Shown here one piece after another: positions 1 through 9,044 of a DNA stretch of 18,221 nucleotides. Under the pieces are notes generated by a model. It was not told where the DNA came from. It saw only the letters and a program-made list of their open reading frames with translations, and did not search any database. Origin of the DNA: an uncultured Phascolarctobacterium sp. (lineage in GTDB: Bacteria; Bacillota; Negativicutes; Acidaminococcales; Acidaminococcaceae). Made by a program: the position numbers and the translations under genes. The stretch is from positions 1 to 18,221 of the forward strand of contig CASEGD010000003.1 in NCBI GenBank assembly GCA_949287345.1, given 5' to 3'. Within the stretch, counting starts at the first letter, position 1, and each line of letters begins with the position of its first letter.

Positions 1-107
1 TAGAACTGATTACCCCGATCGCTATCGAACAGGGCCTGCGCTTTGCAATCCGCGAAGGCGGCCGTACCGTTGGCGCCGGTGTTGTAACCGAAATCGAAGG
101 TAAATAA
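1..107 (+). CDS. tuf: Elongation factor Tu, C-terminal fragment
   Basis: Only the last 34 codons are in the window, read in the frame starting at base 3 and ending at TAA 105-107. The translated end ([20 protein letters not shown]) is the highly conserved C-terminus of domain 3 of EF-Tu, the GTPase that brings aminoacyl-tRNA to the ribosome. tuf is usually the last gene of the str operon (rpsL-rpsG-fusA-tuf), and its place directly before rpsJ fits the normal str-S10 order. The gene is cut by the window edge and is not broken. Confidence 0.96.
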   Translation, partial: ELITPIAIEQGLRFAIREGGRTVGAGVVTEIEGK

Positions 108-141
108 TTTTATAAGGATCCCATCATAAAATAGATCCCGT

Positions 142-169
142 TATGAGGGGCTGAAAACCGCCCCTCATA
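142..169 (+). terminator. Hairpin after tuf, probable weak terminator
   Basis: TATGAGGGGC (142-151) pairs perfectly with GCCCCTCATA (160-169) around an 8-nt loop, giving a GC-rich 10-bp stem 34 nt after the tuf stop. The following bases are T-rich but interrupted by A and G, so this is not a canonical U-tract. It may terminate only partly and let transcripts from tuf run into the S10 operon. Confidence 0.65.
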
Positions 170-189
170 TTGTTATGTTTGTTTGTATG

Positions 190-290
190 GCCCTGCGATG
201 ATGTGAGAGGTTGCTTGCCTGTTCAGACAGGGAGATTTTCACGGAGTATGTCCGTTCTTAGAAACTGGGCGATTAGGAGGAAATGTTTTA
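190..290 (+). promoter_or_regulatory. Candidate S10 operon leader upstream of rpsJ
   Basis: This untranslated stretch has two small hairpins: CCTGT (218-222) with ACAGG (227-231), loop TCAG, and ACGGA (241-245) with TCCGT (251-255), loop GTATG. GCCC at 190-193 could also pair with GGGC at 267-270. It ends in a strong AGGAGG ribosome binding site (275-280). Firmicutes are known to carry structured leaders before rpsJ, and this one sits in the right place, but I cannot confirm membership without a covariance model. I see no convincing sigma-A promoter between the tuf hairpin and rpsJ. Confidence 0.45.
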
Positions 291-602
291 ATGTCGAAAT
301 CACAGAAAATCAGAATACGCCTCAAAGCGTATGACCACAAAGCACTTGACCAGAGTGCTGCCAAAATCGTGGAAACTGCGAAACGTACCGGTGCTCAGGT
401 TTCCGGCCCGATTCCGCTTCCTACCGAAAAAAACATCTATACGATTCTGCGTTCCCCGCATGTTAACAAAGACAGCCGTGAGCAGTTTGAAATGCGTACT
501 CACAAACGTCTTGTAGACATTCTGGAACCGACCGCGAAGACCGTTGATTCTTTGATGCGTCTTGATCTTCCCGCCGGCGTAGATATCGAGATTAAACTGT
601 AA
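291..602 (+). CDS. rpsJ: 30S ribosomal protein S10
   Basis: This 103-residue protein matches S10 in length and in its conserved blocks ([17 protein letters not shown] near the start, [20 protein letters not shown] in the middle, [11 protein letters not shown] afterwards). S10 sits in the 30S head and also serves as NusE, the partner of NusB in antitermination. The start ATG follows AGGAGG by about 10 nt. It is the first gene of the S10 operon, 15 nt before rplC. The conserved loop segment is intact. Confidence 0.98.
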   Translation: MSKSQKIRIRLKAYDHKALDQSAAKIVETAKRTGAQVSGPIPLPTEKNIYTILRSPHVNKDSREQFEMRTHKRLVDILEPTAKTVDSLMRLDLPAGVDIEIKL

Positions 603-617
603 GGAGGAGGTGCGAGA

Positions 618-1262
618 ATGGCTAAAGGAATCTTAGGTAAAAAAATCGGTATGACTCAGATTTTTGAAGCTGACGGCAGATTGATTCCGGTAACTGTAAT
701 TGAAGCCGGCCCCTGCGTTGTCATTCAAAACAAAACCGAAGAAAAAGACGGCTACAATGCTGTACAGCTTGGCTTCGGCGAAGTAAAAGAAAAACATACC
801 ACGAAACCGATGAAGGGCCATTTTGACAAAGCAGGTGTTGCTCCTGTTAAATTTGTCAAAGAATTGCGTTTGTCTGCTCCTTCTGAATTTACAGTAGGCG
901 ATAAAATTTGCTGCGACATCTTCGCTGCTGGCGAACTGGTTGATGCAACCGGTATTTCCCGCGGTAAAGGTTTTGCAGGTACCATTAAACGCCACAATTT
1001 CGCTCGTGGTCCTATGAAACACGGTTCCAAATCTCATCGTGAACCTGGCTCCATGGGTCCCATGTACTCCGGTCCTGGCGGCCGCGTTATCAAAGGTAAA
1101 AAACTGCCTGGACGTATGGGTAATGCTCAAGTAACCGTTCAACGCTTAACCGTAGCTAAAGTTGACGCTGAACGCAATCTTATTCTGGTTAAAGGTTCCA
1201 TTCCGGGAGCTGCCGGTTCTTTCGTTGTAGTTAAAGAAACCGTAAAACCCAATAAGAAATAA
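618..1262 (+). CDS. rplC: 50S ribosomal protein L3
   Basis: At 214 residues this is a normal bacterial L3. It opens with [20 protein letters not shown], and the region around residues 115-165 holds the conserved loop ([38 protein letters not shown]) that reaches toward the peptidyl transferase centre. L3 binds 23S rRNA early and helps to start 50S assembly. An AAGGAGGAGG sequence begins in the rpsJ stop codon and drives translation, so the two genes are closely linked. Nothing is missing or inserted. Confidence 0.98.
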   Translation: MAKGILGKKIGMTQIFEADGRLIPVTVIEAGPCVVIQNKTEEKDGYNAVQLGFGEVKEKHTTKPMKGHFDKAGVAPVKFVKELRLSAPSEFTVGDKICCDIFAAGELVDATGISRGKGFAGTIKRHNFARGPMKHGSKSHREPGSMGPMYSGPGGRVIKGKKLPGRMGNAQVTVQRLTVAKVDAERNLILVKGSIPGAAGSFVVVKETVKPNKK

Positions 1263-1294
1263 GAACATAAGCGAAAGAAAGGAGGATGCTTCTA

Positions 1295-1924
1295 ATGCCG
1301 AAGTTATCAGTATATAATATCTCCGGTCAACCTACCGGTGAAGAAATAGAATTAAATGAAGTTGTGTTTGGCGTAGAGTTCAACGAAGCTGTTGTACATC
1401 AGGCAATCGTTATGCAGCACGCTAACCAGCGCCAGGGCACTGCTGCTACCAAAACCCGCGGCCTTGTTCGCGGCGGCGGTCGCAAACCTTGGAAACAGAA
1501 AGGCACCGGCCGTGCACGCAGCGGTTCTACCCGTTCTCCTCTGTGGGTAGGCGGCGGCACCGTATTCGGACCGCAGCCCCGCAGCTACGACAAAAAAATG
1601 CCGCGTAAAGCACGCCGCCTGGCAATCCGCTGCGCACTGAGCGCAAAAGTTGCTGCCGGTGAAATGGTAGTGGTTGACGGCCTTGCATTCGATGCACCGA
1701 AAACCAAAAACGTTGTTAACATGCTCGCTGCATTTGACGCTGCAGACAAAAAAGCTCTTATCATTACCAATGGTGAAAACGAAAACGTTGAGCTTTCTTC
1801 CCGCAACATGCCGAAAGTAACCGCACTTTCCAATGCATGCCTGAACTGCTTCGACTTGCTCAACAACAACAAAGTATTCCTGGCTAAAGATGCTATTGCC
1901 AGAATTGAGGAGGTGCTCGCATAA
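1295..1924 (+). CDS. rplD: 50S ribosomal protein L4
   Basis: A 209-residue L4, an early 23S rRNA binder whose extended loop lines the exit tunnel. The loop is recognisable at about residues 45-90 ([20 protein letters not shown], then [16 protein letters not shown]). I start it at ATG 1295 (MPKLSVYN) because AAAGGAGG lies at 1278-1285. An in-frame ATG at 1286 is directly against that site and too close to be used. In E. coli L4 represses its own operon, but no matching leader can be assigned here. The stop overlaps the rplW start by one base. Confidence 0.97.
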   Translation: MPKLSVYNISGQPTGEEIELNEVVFGVEFNEAVVHQAIVMQHANQRQGTAATKTRGLVRGGGRKPWKQKGTGRARSGSTRSPLWVGGGTVFGPQPRSYDKKMPRKARRLAIRCALSAKVAAGEMVVVDGLAFDAPKTKNVVNMLAAFDAADKKALIITNGENENVELSSRNMPKVTALSNACLNCFDLLNNNKVFLAKDAIARIEEVLA

Positions 1925-2214
1925 TGGCAACCAATCCTCGCGATTTATTAATCCGCCCTGTAATCACCGAAAAAACTTCCATGATGATGCAGGATAACAA
2001 ATATACCTTTAAAGTGCCTCTTACTGCTAACAAAACTGAAATCAGACAAGCGGTAGAGAAAATTTTTAACGTAAAAGTTGAAAAGGTAAACACCGTGCGC
2101 GTACTTGGCAAAACCAAACGCATGGGCAAATACGTTGGCAAACGTTCCGACTATAAGAAAGCTATCGTGAAGCTGGCTGAAGGCAATACGATTCAAATTT
2201 TCGAAGGAATGTAA
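1924..2214 (+). CDS. rplW: 50S ribosomal protein L23
   Basis: A 96-residue L23, the usual length, with the conserved start [15 protein letters not shown] and the central [20 protein letters not shown]23 lies at the tunnel exit and is the docking point for trigger factor and SRP. Its ATG shares one base with the rplD stop (TAATG), and its GAGGAGGTG binding site lies inside the end of rplD, so translation is probably coupled to L4. Confidence 0.97.
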   Translation: MATNPRDLLIRPVITEKTSMMMQDNKYTFKVPLTANKTEIRQAVEKIFNVKVEKVNTVRVLGKTKRMGKYVGKRSDYKKAIVKLAEGNTIQIFEGM

Positions 2215-2241
2215 TTTAACGTAATAAGGAGGTAAAATTAA

Positions 2242-3072
2242 ATGGCTATTAAAAGCTTTAATCCGTATTCTCCTTCGAGACGCTTCATTACAGTGTCTAC
2301 CTTCGAAGAGATTACGACCGATAAGCCGTACCGTCCGCTTGTTGAAAAACTCAACAAACATGCTGGACGCAACAACACCGGCAAAATGACCGTTCGCCAT
2401 CAGGGCGGCGGCGTTAAAAGACTGTATCGTATCATCGACTTCAAACGCACCAAAGACGGTATCCCGGCTCGCGTTGCTACCATCGAATACGATCCTAACC
2501 GTAATGCACGCATAGCTCTCGTTAACTATGTAGACGGTGAAAAACGCTACATCATCGCTCCGCTTGATTTGAAAGTAGGCGACATGATTGAAAGCGGCCC
2601 GGAAGCTGATATCAAAATCGGCAACTGCCTGCCGCTGAAAAATATTCCGCTTGGCACCACCGTGCACAATGTTGAATTGAAAATCGGCAAAGGCGGCCAG
2701 ATGGCACGCAGCGCCGGCGCTTCCGCTCAGTTGATGGCTAAAGAAGGCGATTACGCACTTCTCCGTCTGCCTTCCGGCGAAATCCGCAAAGTTCATATCA
2801 ACTGCCGTGCTACTATCGGCCAGGTTGGCAACATTGATTTTGAAAACATTACCATCGGTAAAGCCGGCCGCAGCCGTTGGCTGGGCATCCGTCCTGCAAA
2901 CCGCGGCGTAGTAATGAACCCGAACGACCATCCGCATGGCGGTGGCGAAGGCCATTCTCCTGTCGGCCGCAAACGCCCTGTTACTCCTTGGGGCAAATGT
3001 GCTTTCGGTACTCGTACCCGCAAGCAGAAAAAAGCTTCCAGCAAGCTGATTGTAAAACGCAGAACGAAATAA
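2242..3072 (+). CDS. rplB: 50S ribosomal protein L2
   Basis: At 276 residues this is a standard L2, one of the most conserved 50S proteins, needed for subunit joining and for peptidyl transferase activity. The C-terminal [11 protein letters not shown] motif is present with its key histidine at residue 230, matching E. coli His229. The start follows AAGGAGG at 2227-2233. The basic C-terminal tail ([16 protein letters not shown]) is intact. Confidence 0.98.
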   Translation: MAIKSFNPYSPSRRFITVSTFEEITTDKPYRPLVEKLNKHAGRNNTGKMTVRHQGGGVKRLYRIIDFKRTKDGIPARVATIEYDPNRNARIALVNYVDGEKRYIIAPLDLKVGDMIESGPEADIKIGNCLPLKNIPLGTTVHNVELKIGKGGQMARSAGASAQLMAKEGDYALLRLPSGEIRKVHINCRATIGQVGNIDFENITIGKAGRSRWLGIRPANRGVVMNPNDHPHGGGEGHSPVGRKRPVTPWGKCAFGTRTRKQKKASSKLIVKRRTK

Positions 3073-3102
3073 TTAGCAGGTTAAAGAAAGGAGGCCCAAA
3101 TA

Positions 3103-3378
3103 GTGTCCAGATCAATCAAAAAAGGACCTTATGTGCATGAAAGTCTTCTGAAGAAGATTGAAGCCATGAACGCTTCTAACGATAAAAAAGTTGTAAAGAC
3201 CTGGTCTCGCAGCTCCACTATTCTTCCGGAATTTTTAGGACATACGATTGCCGTTCATGACGGCCGTAAACATGTGCCTGTATTCATTACCGAAGATATG
3301 GTTGGCCATAAATTGGGAGAATTCGCTCCCACCCGTACTTACAAAGGTCATGCCGATAAAAGTACGGCTTTAAAATAA
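3103..3378 (+). CDS. rpsS: 30S ribosomal protein S19
   Basis: This 91-residue protein is S19, which pairs with S13 in the 30S head near the A and P sites. It opens with the typical [20 protein letters not shown] and contains [19 protein letters not shown] and the C-terminal [12 protein letters not shown]. The start is GTG, placed after an AAAGGAGG site; no ATG is available in register. It lies 30 nt after rplB. Confidence 0.97.
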   Translation: MSRSIKKGPYVHESLLKKIEAMNASNDKKVVKTWSRSSTILPEFLGHTIAVHDGRKHVPVFITEDMVGHKLGEFAPTRTYKGHADKSTALK

Positions 3379-3398
3379 GGGGAAAGGGGGCAGATAGC

Positions 3399-3731
3399 AT
3401 GGAAGCAAAAGCAGTTGCAAAATATGTTCGTATCGCGCCGCGCAAATTGCGCATCGTGATTAACCTTATCCGCGGCAAATCCGTGGGTGAAGCATTCGCG
3501 ATCCTCAAATACACCCCGAAAGTTGGGTCTGAGGTAATCGAAAAAGTACTGCGCAGCGCAGTAGCAAATGCAGAGCATAATTTCGACATGAACGTAGACG
3601 ACCTGGTAGTATCCACCTGCTTCGTGGACCAGGGTCCTACCATGAAAAGAATTCATCCGCGTTCCCGCGGACAAGCGTTCAAAATTTTGAAACGCTCCAG
3701 CCACGTTACCGTAGCAGTTAAAGAAAAATAA
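3399..3731 (+). CDS. rplV: 50S ribosomal protein L22
   Basis: A 110-residue L22 of normal length. Its conserved start region reads [20 protein letters not shown], and the C-terminal loop that lines the exit tunnel is visible as [22 protein letters not shown]22 and L4 form the tunnel constriction where macrolide-resistance changes arise; nothing here looks altered. ATG follows a GGAAAGGGGG purine-rich site and is 20 nt after rpsS. Confidence 0.97.
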   Translation: MEAKAVAKYVRIAPRKLRIVINLIRGKSVGEAFAILKYTPKVGSEVIEKVLRSAVANAEHNFDMNVDDLVVSTCFVDQGPTMKRIHPRSRGQAFKILKRSSHVTVAVKEK

Positions 3732-3757
3732 TATCCCGAAGAAGGAGGGAAACGATA

Positions 3758-4426
3758 GTGGGTCAAAAAGTTAATCCGCATGGTCTGCGTGTGGGCATCA
3801 TTAAAGGTTGGGATTCCAAATGGTATGCCGACAGAGACTATGAAAAATTCCTGTTAGAAGATATCAAAATCCGTGAATTTATAAAAGACAAACTGTTCTT
3901 ATCCGGTATTTCCAAAGTAGAAATCGAACGTGCTTCCAACAGAGCGCGCATTTCTATCCACACCGCTAAACCCGGTATGGTAATCGGCCGTCAGGGCAGC
4001 AACATCGAATTGCTTAAAAACGATTTGAAAAAAATGACTGACAGCGTAATCGACATCAATATCGTTGAGGTTAAAACCCCGGATATGGACGCAACCTTGG
4101 TTGCAGAAAACATCGCTTCTCAGCTCGAACGCCGTATCGCTTTCCGCCGCGCTATGAAACAGTGCGTAGGCCGTACCATGCGTATGGGCGCTAAAGGCAT
4201 CAAAGTACAGGTTGGCGGCCGTCTTGGCGGTGCAGAAATTGCCCGCAGCGAAAGCTACCGCGAAGGAAGCATTCCTCTGCATACCCTGCGTGCCGACATT
4301 GATTATGGTACCGCAGAAGCACATACCACTTACGGCCGTATCGGCGTAAAAGTATGGATTTATAAAGGTGAAGTCCTTCCTGAAAGTAAAGAAGTAGCAA
4401 AAGCTGCTCCGACGAAGGAGGCATAA
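3758..4426 (+). CDS. rpsC: 30S ribosomal protein S3
   Basis: A 222-residue S3, part of the mRNA entry channel helicase with S4 and S5. The N-terminal [20 protein letters not shown] is typical. The type II KH domain carries its GxxG loop as GRQG at residues 77-80, and the C-terminal domain has [20 protein letters not shown]. The start is GTG after GAAGGAGGG. The tail ([11 protein letters not shown]) is a short, weakly conserved extension. The rplP binding site lies inside the last codons, only 4 nt separate the genes, and coupling is likely. Confidence 0.98.
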   Translation: MGQKVNPHGLRVGIIKGWDSKWYADRDYEKFLLEDIKIREFIKDKLFLSGISKVEIERASNRARISIHTAKPGMVIGRQGSNIELLKNDLKKMTDSVIDINIVEVKTPDMDATLVAENIASQLERRIAFRRAMKQCVGRTMRMGAKGIKVQVGGRLGGAEIARSESYREGSIPLHTLRADIDYGTAEAHTTYGRIGVKVWIYKGEVLPESKEVAKAAPTKEA

Positions 4427-4430
4427 GTTA

Positions 4431-4883
4431 ATGTTATTACCGAAGAGAGTTAAACATCGTAAACAGCACAGAGGCCGTATGACCGGCCGTGCAATGCGCG
4501 GCAATAAAATTGCCCATGGCGATTACGGTCTGGTAGCACTTGAGCCGGCCTGGATCACCAACCGTCAGATTGAAGCAGCACGTATTGCTATGACCCGTTA
4601 CATTAAACGTGGCGGTCAGGTATGGATTCAGATTTTCCCTGACAAACCGATTACCGCTAAACCGGCTGAAACCCGTATGGGTAGTGGTAAAGGCTCCCCG
4701 GAATACTGGGTAGCAGTTGTTAAACCCGGCCGCGTAATGTTTGAAATGAACGGTGTATCCGAAGAAGTCGCTAAAGAAGCTATGCGTCTTGCTAGCCACA
4801 AACTGCCGATTAAGACAAAATTTGTGACCCGCGCACAGCAAGAAGCTGAAGCTGCCGCACAGGAAAAGGGTGGTGAAGCTTAA
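4431..4883 (+). CDS. rplP: 50S ribosomal protein L16
   Basis: The 150-residue product is L16, which organises the A-site region of the 50S subunit. It starts [20 protein letters not shown] and contains [20 protein letters not shown] and [20 protein letters not shown]. It is a few residues longer than the usual 137-146 because of an alanine- and glutamate-rich tail ([15 protein letters not shown]). ATG is served by GAAGGAGG inside rpsC. Its stop overlaps the rpmC start by one base. Confidence 0.97.
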   Translation: MLLPKRVKHRKQHRGRMTGRAMRGNKIAHGDYGLVALEPAWITNRQIEAARIAMTRYIKRGGQVWIQIFPDKPITAKPAETRMGSGKGSPEYWVAVVKPGRVMFEMNGVSEEVAKEAMRLASHKLPIKTKFVTRAQQEAEAAAQEKGGEA

Positions 4884-5077
4884 TGAAAACCGCAGAAATC
4901 CGTGAAATGTCTGCTGCTGAATTAGACAACAAGCTGGCAGGTTTAAAAGAAGAACTCTTCAACCTGCGTTTTCAAATGGCAACCGGACAATGTGAAAACC
5001 CGATGAAAATTCACGAAATCAAAAAGTCCATTGCCCGTATCAAAACCATTCAGCGCCAGCGTGAATTAAACGCCTGA
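4883..5077 (+). CDS. rpmC: 50S ribosomal protein L29
   Basis: This small 64-residue protein is L29, a two-helix protein beside L23 at the tunnel exit. Diagnostic pieces are [38 protein letters not shown] and the C-terminal [16 protein letters not shown]. The ATG overlaps the rplP stop (TAATG), which indicates translational coupling to L16. Length and sequence are ordinary. Confidence 0.96.
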   Translation: MKTAEIREMSAAELDNKLAGLKEELFNLRFQMATGQCENPMKIHEIKKSIARIKTIQRQRELNA

Positions 5078-5111
5078 GTGTGTTTGAAGTATGAAGAAGG
5101 AGGAAACAGTT

Positions 5112-5372
5112 GTGACCGTTGAAAGAAATTCGCGTGTTACCCGTATTGGTAAAGTAGTAAGCGACAAAATGCAGAAAACCGTAGTTGTTGCTGTTGAGCG
5201 TTTTGTTCAGCATCCGCTTTACAAAAAAGGTGTTCAACATACTATCAAATTCAAAGCTCATGATGAAAATAACGAAGCGCATGTTGGCGATACTGTCCAA
5301 ATTATGCAGACCCGCCCGTTGTCCAAAGATAAATGCTGGCGTGTTATTGAAATTTTAGAGCGTGCAAAATAA
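5112..5372 (+). CDS. rpsQ: 30S ribosomal protein S17
   Basis: An 86-residue S17, an OB-fold primary binder of 16S rRNA. Conserved segments are [20 protein letters not shown] and the C-terminal [19 protein letters not shown] place the start at GTG 5112 because AAGGAGG lies at 5097-5103, eight bases upstream. An in-frame ATG at 5091 precedes that site and would make the protein seven residues too long. This is the last gene of the classical S10 operon; a hairpin lies between it and rplN. Confidence 0.94.
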   Translation: MTVERNSRVTRIGKVVSDKMQKTVVVAVERFVQHPLYKKGVQHTIKFKAHDENNEAHVGDTVQIMQTRPLSKDKCWRVIEILERAK

Positions 5373-5379
5373 TGAATTC

Positions 5380-5400
5380 TGCCGATTTTATTGATTGGCA
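5380..5400 (+). promoter_or_regulatory. Hairpin abutting the rplN ribosome binding site
   Basis: TGCCGAT (5380-5386) pairs with ATTGGCA (5394-5400) over 7 bp including one G-U, with a 7-nt loop. The next base begins AGGGAGG (5401-5407), the rplN ribosome binding site. No U-tract follows, so it is not a terminator. It lies exactly at the S10/spc boundary and could be an mRNA processing, stabilising or translation-control element. Its role is inference. Confidence 0.4.
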
Positions 5401-5414
5401 AGGGAGGTAAAACC

Positions 5415-5783
5415 ATGATCCAACAACAGACTATTCTTAATGTCGGCGACAACACCGGCGCTAAGAAAGTTATGTGCATCCGCGTATTGGGCGGTTCCTA
5501 CCGTAAATATGCTAATATTGGCGACGTAATCGTGTGTGCTGTAAAAGATGCATCACCCGGTGGCGTTGTAAAAAAAGGTGACGTTGTAAAGGCAGTTGTT
5601 GTTCGTTCAGCTAAGGGTGTCCGCCGTCCGGATGGTTCTTACATCCGCTTCGACGAAAATGCGGCAGTTGTAATCAAAGACGACAAAACTCCGCGCGGAA
5701 CCCGCATCTTCGGGCCTGTTGCCCGCGAACTCCGTGAAAAAGACTTTATGAAAATCATTTCTCTGGCACCTGAAGTGCTGTAA
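5415..5783 (+). CDS. rplN: 50S ribosomal protein L14
   Basis: The 122-residue product is L14, which forms intersubunit bridges and is the docking site of the silencing factor RsfS. It begins [20 protein letters not shown], the family N-terminus, and ends [17 protein letters not shown] choose ATG 5415, eight bases after AGGGAGG, rather than the in-frame ATG at 5391 that lies inside the hairpin before it. It is the first gene of the spc portion. Confidence 0.96.
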   Translation: MIQQQTILNVGDNTGAKKVMCIRVLGGSYRKYANIGDVIVCAVKDASPGGVVKKGDVVKAVVVRSAKGVRRPDGSYIRFDENAAVVIKDDKTPRGTRIFGPVARELREKDFMKIISLAPEVL

Positions 5784-5818
5784 GAAATCTGATTGAGCAC
5801 ATAAGGAGGTGTACCTGA

Positions 5819-6145
5819 ATGACAGCTGTAAAAATGCACGTCAAAAAAGGCGACAAAGTTCTGGTACTGTCCGGTAAGGACAAAGGCAAAGAAGGTAAAA
5901 TTATCCTGGCTATGCCTAAAAAATCCAAAGTTGTCGTTGAAGGCGTAAATAAAGTAAAACGTCACACTAAACCGACTCAGACCAACCCGCAGGGCGGCAT
6001 CATTGTTAAAGAAGCTCCGCTGGCTTCCGCAAAAGTAATGCTCGTTTGCCCGCACTGCCAGAAACCGACCCGTATTAAAAAAGTTGAAGTTTCCGGCAGC
6101 TATGTAAGAGCCTGCAAAAAATGTGGCGAAGTAATAGATAAATAA
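5819..6145 (+). CDS. rplX: 50S ribosomal protein L24 with zinc ribbon
   Basis: This 108-residue L24 is an early 50S assembly protein. The N-terminal KOW region reads [20 protein letters not shown]. The C-terminal part holds two CxxC pairs (Cys77/Cys80 and Cys99/Cys102, in CPHCQKP and CKKCGEV), a probable zinc ribbon of the kind common in Firmicute L24. ATG follows AAGGAGGT by eight bases. Confidence 0.97.
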   Translation: MTAVKMHVKKGDKVLVLSGKDKGKEGKIILAMPKKSKVVVEGVNKVKRHTKPTQTNPQGGIIVKEAPLASAKVMLVCPHCQKPTRIKKVEVSGSYVRACKKCGEVIDK

Positions 6146-6169
6146 TCCGGGAAAGGAGGAAATGTTTGA

Positions 6170-6715
6170 ATGGCAAACACCAGATTGCAAGAAAAATATT
6201 TGTCTGAAGCCGTTAAAGGCCTGATGGACAAATTTAACTATAAAAACGTTATGGAAATTCCTAAAATCGAGAAAGTTGTCATCAATATGGGCGTTGGCGA
6301 AGCAGTTGGCAACAGCAAAGCTCTGGAATCTGCAGTTGCAGACCTGACCGTAATCTCCGGCCAGAAACCGGTTATTACCAAAGCTAAAAAATCCATCGCA
6401 GCTTTTAAACTGCGTCAGGGCATGCCGATCGGTGCAAAAGTAACCCTTCGCGGCGACCGCATGTACTACTTCCTCGACAAACTGATGAACATCGCACTGC
6501 CTCGTGTACGTGACTTCCGCGGTGTTAGCCCGACTGCATTCGACGGCCGCGGCAACTATGCACTTGGCTTGAAAGAACAATTGATTTTCCCGGAAATTGA
6601 CTACGACAAGATTGATAAAGTACGCGGAATGGATATCATCATTGTTACGACCGCTAAGACTGATGAGGAAGCAAGAGAATTGCTGAGAATCCTCGGAATG
6701 CCGTTCAGCGCATAA
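6170..6715 (+). CDS. rplE: 50S ribosomal protein L5
   Basis: A 181-residue L5, the 5S rRNA-binding protein of the central protuberance that contacts the P-site tRNA. Typical blocks are [39 protein letters not shown], the RVRDFRGV segment and the C-terminal [23 protein letters not shown] is preceded by AAAGGAGG. Length and domains are complete. Confidence 0.98.
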   Translation: MANTRLQEKYLSEAVKGLMDKFNYKNVMEIPKIEKVVINMGVGEAVGNSKALESAVADLTVISGQKPVITKAKKSIAAFKLRQGMPIGAKVTLRGDRMYYFLDKLMNIALPRVRDFRGVSPTAFDGRGNYALGLKEQLIFPEIDYDKIDKVRGMDIIIVTTAKTDEEARELLRILGMPFSA

Positions 6716-6731
6716 GTTAGGAGGGAATACT

Positions 6732-6917
6732 TTGGCTAAGAAAGCCTTGATTGAAAAGTGGAATAAAGAGCCGAAATTTAAAGTACGCCGTTACAACCGC
6801 TGCAAAATTTGCGGCAGACCCCATGGTTATATGCGTAAATTTGGCATCTGCCGTATCTGCTTCCGTGAATACAGCTATCAGGGCGCTATTCCGGGAGTTA
6901 CCAAAGCAAGCTGGTAA
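6732..6917 (+). CDS. rpsZ: 30S ribosomal protein S14, zinc-binding type
   Basis: At 61 residues this is the short zinc-type S14 (type Z, also called rpsN in some annotations). Four cysteines form the zinc site: Cys24 and Cys27 in CKIC, and Cys40 and Cys43 in CRIC. The end, [11 protein letters not shown], is diagnostic. The start is TTG, preceded by AGGAGGG at 6719-6725; no ATG exists in register. Firmicutes often keep a second, zinc-free S14 elsewhere for zinc starvation, which cannot be judged from this window. Confidence 0.96.
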   Translation: MAKKALIEKWNKEPKFKVRRYNRCKICGRPHGYMRKFGICRICFREYSYQGAIPGVTKASW

Positions 6918-6948
6918 GACAGCATTTTAGGAAGGAGGGTATTAAAGT

Positions 6949-7347
6949 ATGGTAATGACTGACCCGATTGCCGATATGCTTACCCGTATTCGTAACGCAA
7001 ATTCGGTTCATCACGATAAAGTTGAAATCCCGTGCTCTAAAATCAAAGTGGCTATCGCTGAGATTTTAAAGAACGAAGGTTTTATAAAAGATTTTGAAGT
7101 AGTTGCTGACAATAAACAGAACGTTATCCGCGTCAGCCTGAAATATGGTGCCAACAAAGAGAAAGTTATTTCCGGCATTAAACGTATTTCCAAACCTGGC
7201 CTGAGAGTTTACTCTCAGAAAGACCAGCTGCCCAGAGTTCTCGGAGGTCTTGGCATTGCAGTAATCTCTACTTCCCAAGGCCTTATGACTGATAAAGCAG
7301 CACGCAAAGCCGGCCTCGGCGGCGAAGTGCTTGCATACGTCTGGTAA
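6949..7347 (+). CDS. rpsH: 30S ribosomal protein S8
   Basis: The 132-residue product is S8, a primary 16S rRNA binder. It begins [20 protein letters not shown] and ends [19 protein letters not shown], both conserved. Of two in-frame ATGs, the first (6949) lies 10 bases after AAGGAGG and gives the usual start, so I use it. In E. coli S8 represses spc operon translation near rplE; I could not identify a matching binding site here. Confidence 0.97.
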   Translation: MVMTDPIADMLTRIRNANSVHHDKVEIPCSKIKVAIAEILKNEGFIKDFEVVADNKQNVIRVSLKYGANKEKVISGIKRISKPGLRVYSQKDQLPRVLGGLGIAVISTSQGLMTDKAARKAGLGGEVLAYVW

Positions 7348-7373
7348 TACTGAAAGATAGGAGGTGCTCATAA

Positions 7374-7922
7374 GTGTCTAGAATTGGTAAGCATCCAATT
7401 GCTGTGCCCGCTAACGTAACCGTTACCATCGAAAACAACTTCGTTACCGTTAAAGGGCCTAAAGGCGAACTTTCCCGCCAAATTTCCAAAGATATGAAAC
7501 TTACCATGGAGGACGGCGTAATCACCGTTGAACGTCCGAGCGACGACAAAGAACATCGCTCCATGCACGGTCTGTCCCGTACTCTTATCAACAATATGGT
7601 TGTTGGCGTAACCGAAGGTTTTTCCAAAACTCTGGAAATCACCGGCGTAGGTTACCGTGCAGCTAAACAGGGTAACAATATCAACTTCACCCTTGGTTTT
7701 TCCCATCCCGTAATTAAAGAGCCGCCTGCTGGTATTACCTTTGAGGTTCCGGCTCCGAACAAAATCGTTGTAAGCGGCGCTGACAAAGAAAAAGTTGGTG
7801 CAGTTGCAGCAGAAATCCGCACTTTGCGTCCGCCTGAACCGTATAAAGGCAAAGGCATCCATTATGAAGGCGAACGTATCCGCCGTAAGATTGGTAAAGC
7901 AGGCGCTAAAGGCAAGAAGTAA
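7374..7922 (+). CDS. rplF: 50S ribosomal protein L6
   Basis: A 182-residue L6, found near the factor-binding site and the sarcin-ricin loop. The start [19 protein letters not shown], the central [20 protein letters not shown] and the C-terminal [19 protein letters not shown] are family signatures. The start codon is GTG, after AGGAGG. The C-terminal basic tail (GKAGAKGKK) is normal. Confidence 0.97.
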   Translation: MSRIGKHPIAVPANVTVTIENNFVTVKGPKGELSRQISKDMKLTMEDGVITVERPSDDKEHRSMHGLSRTLINNMVVGVTEGFSKTLEITGVGYRAAKQGNNINFTLGFSHPVIKEPPAGITFEVPAPNKIVVSGADKEKVGAVAAEIRTLRPPEPYKGKGIHYEGERIRRKIGKAGAKGKK

Positions 7923-7947
7923 TTTCTAAAGGAAGGGAGTGAAACTC

Positions 7948-8310
7948 TTGCTTAACAAAGTTGATAAAAACGCGAAACGCCAGAAACGCCATCTGCGCGC
8001 CCGTCAGTTCATCTACGGCACCGCTGAAAGACCGCGTCTGAACGTATACCGTTCTCTGGCTAACATTTACGCCCAGGTTATTAACGACGAAACTGGCGAA
8101 ACCATCGTTTCTGCCAGCACTGTTGAAAAAGATAGAAAAGCCAACTACGGCGGGAACGTAGAAGCTGCCCGCGAAATTGGCAAAGCCATTGCCGAAAGGG
8201 CTTTGGAAAAAGGCATTAAAGAAGTAGTATTTGACCGCGGTGGTTATCTTTACACCGGCCGTGTAGCAGCTCTTGCAGATGCAGCCCGTGAAGCTGGACT
8301 GCAATTCTAA
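7948..8310 (+). CDS. rplR: 50S ribosomal protein L18
   Basis: A 120-residue L18, which together with L5 carries 5S rRNA. Conserved pieces are [34 protein letters not shown] and the ending [21 protein letters not shown] prefer TTG 7948 ([15 protein letters not shown]), about eight bases after AGGGAG (7934-7939). An in-frame GTG at 7939 overlaps that binding site and would add three residues not usual in the family. The start is less certain than the gene. Confidence 0.93.
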   Translation: MLNKVDKNAKRQKRHLRARQFIYGTAERPRLNVYRSLANIYAQVINDETGETIVSASTVEKDRKANYGGNVEAAREIGKAIAERALEKGIKEVVFDRGGYLYTGRVAALADAAREAGLQF

Positions 8311-8327
8311 AAGAAGGAGGAATAATA

Positions 8328-8828
8328 GTGGCTAATTTCAGAAATGAAGAAAGCGACTTGAAAGAGAAAGTCGTGTTCATCAACCGTGTTGCAAAGGTTG
8401 TTAAAGGCGGACGCCGTTTCTCCTTCTCTGCACTTGTTGTGGTAGGTGACGAAAACGGCCATGTTGGCATGGGCCTTGGCAAAGCGGCAGAAGTTCCCGA
8501 AGCTATTCGCAAGGGTGTAGAAGACGCTAAAAAGAATTTGATTAATGTTGCTTTGGTTGGTACAACCATTCCGCATGAATGCATCGGTGAGTTCGGCGCA
8601 GGCCGCGTATTTTTAAAACCGGCTGCAGAAGGTACCGGCGTTATCGCAGGTGGCCCTGTACGTGCCGTACTTGAACTGGCAGGCGTGCGTGACATCCTTA
8701 CCAAATGCCAGGGTTCCAACAACCCGAATAACGTAGTTCGTGCAACCATTGAAGGTCTTCGTTCCTTAAAGAGTGCTGAAACGGTTGCTGCTCTCCGCGG
8801 CAAAACCGTTCAAGAAATTTTTGGCTAA
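8328..8828 (+). CDS. rpsE: 30S ribosomal protein S5
   Basis: This 166-residue S5 forms the mRNA entry site with S3 and S4 and affects accuracy. The double-stranded RNA-binding N-terminal domain reads [20 protein letters not shown], followed by GNGxVG-like [20 protein letters not shown]. The C-terminal part has [20 protein letters not shown]. It starts with GTG after AAGGAGG. Its stop codon overlaps the start of the rpmD binding site. Confidence 0.97.
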   Translation: MANFRNEESDLKEKVVFINRVAKVVKGGRRFSFSALVVVGDENGHVGMGLGKAAEVPEAIRKGVEDAKKNLINVALVGTTIPHECIGEFGAGRVFLKPAAEGTGVIAGGPVRAVLELAGVRDILTKCQGSNNPNNVVRATIEGLRSLKSAETVAALRGKTVQEIFG

Positions 8829-8840
8829 GGAGGAAGCTCG

Positions 8841-9026
8841 ATGCAACAACTTAAAGTTACGCTGACCCGCAGCCTTATCGGTTATCCGCAAGACCAGCGC
8901 ATGACCGTAAAAGCTCTGGGCTTAGGAAAAATTAATTCTACTGCAATAAAAGACGATACCCCGGCAATCCGCGGTATGCTTCACAAAGTAAGACACCTTG
9001 TGAAGGTTGAAATCGTTGAAGCTTAA
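8841..9026 (+). CDS. rpmD: 50S ribosomal protein L30
   Basis: A 61-residue L30, the usual bacterial length. The pattern [20 protein letters not shown], then [20 protein letters not shown] and [16 protein letters not shown] is characteristic. The binding site TAAGGAGG begins in the rpsE stop, so the two genes are tightly linked. L30 is dispensable in some bacteria; here it is intact. Confidence 0.96.
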   Translation: MQQLKVTLTRSLIGYPQDQRMTVKALGLGKINSTAIKDDTPAIRGMLHKVRHLVKVEIVEA

Positions 9027-9044
9027 TGCGAGGAGGTGCAACAG

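Noticed and set aside
1286..1294. Upstream ATG for rplD
   Set aside because: It directly abuts the AAAGGAGG ribosome binding site, so it cannot be served by it; the family start is at 1295.
1948..2955. A 335-codon open frame on the minus strand
   Set aside because: It lies opposite rplW and rplB, which are certain genes, and its composition is that of an antisense shadow of strongly biased codons. It has no binding site or recognisable domain.
5639..6580. A 313-codon open frame on the minus strand
   Set aside because: It spans the antisense of rplN, rplX and rplE, is Phe- and His-rich as expected for such shadows, and has no supporting signals.
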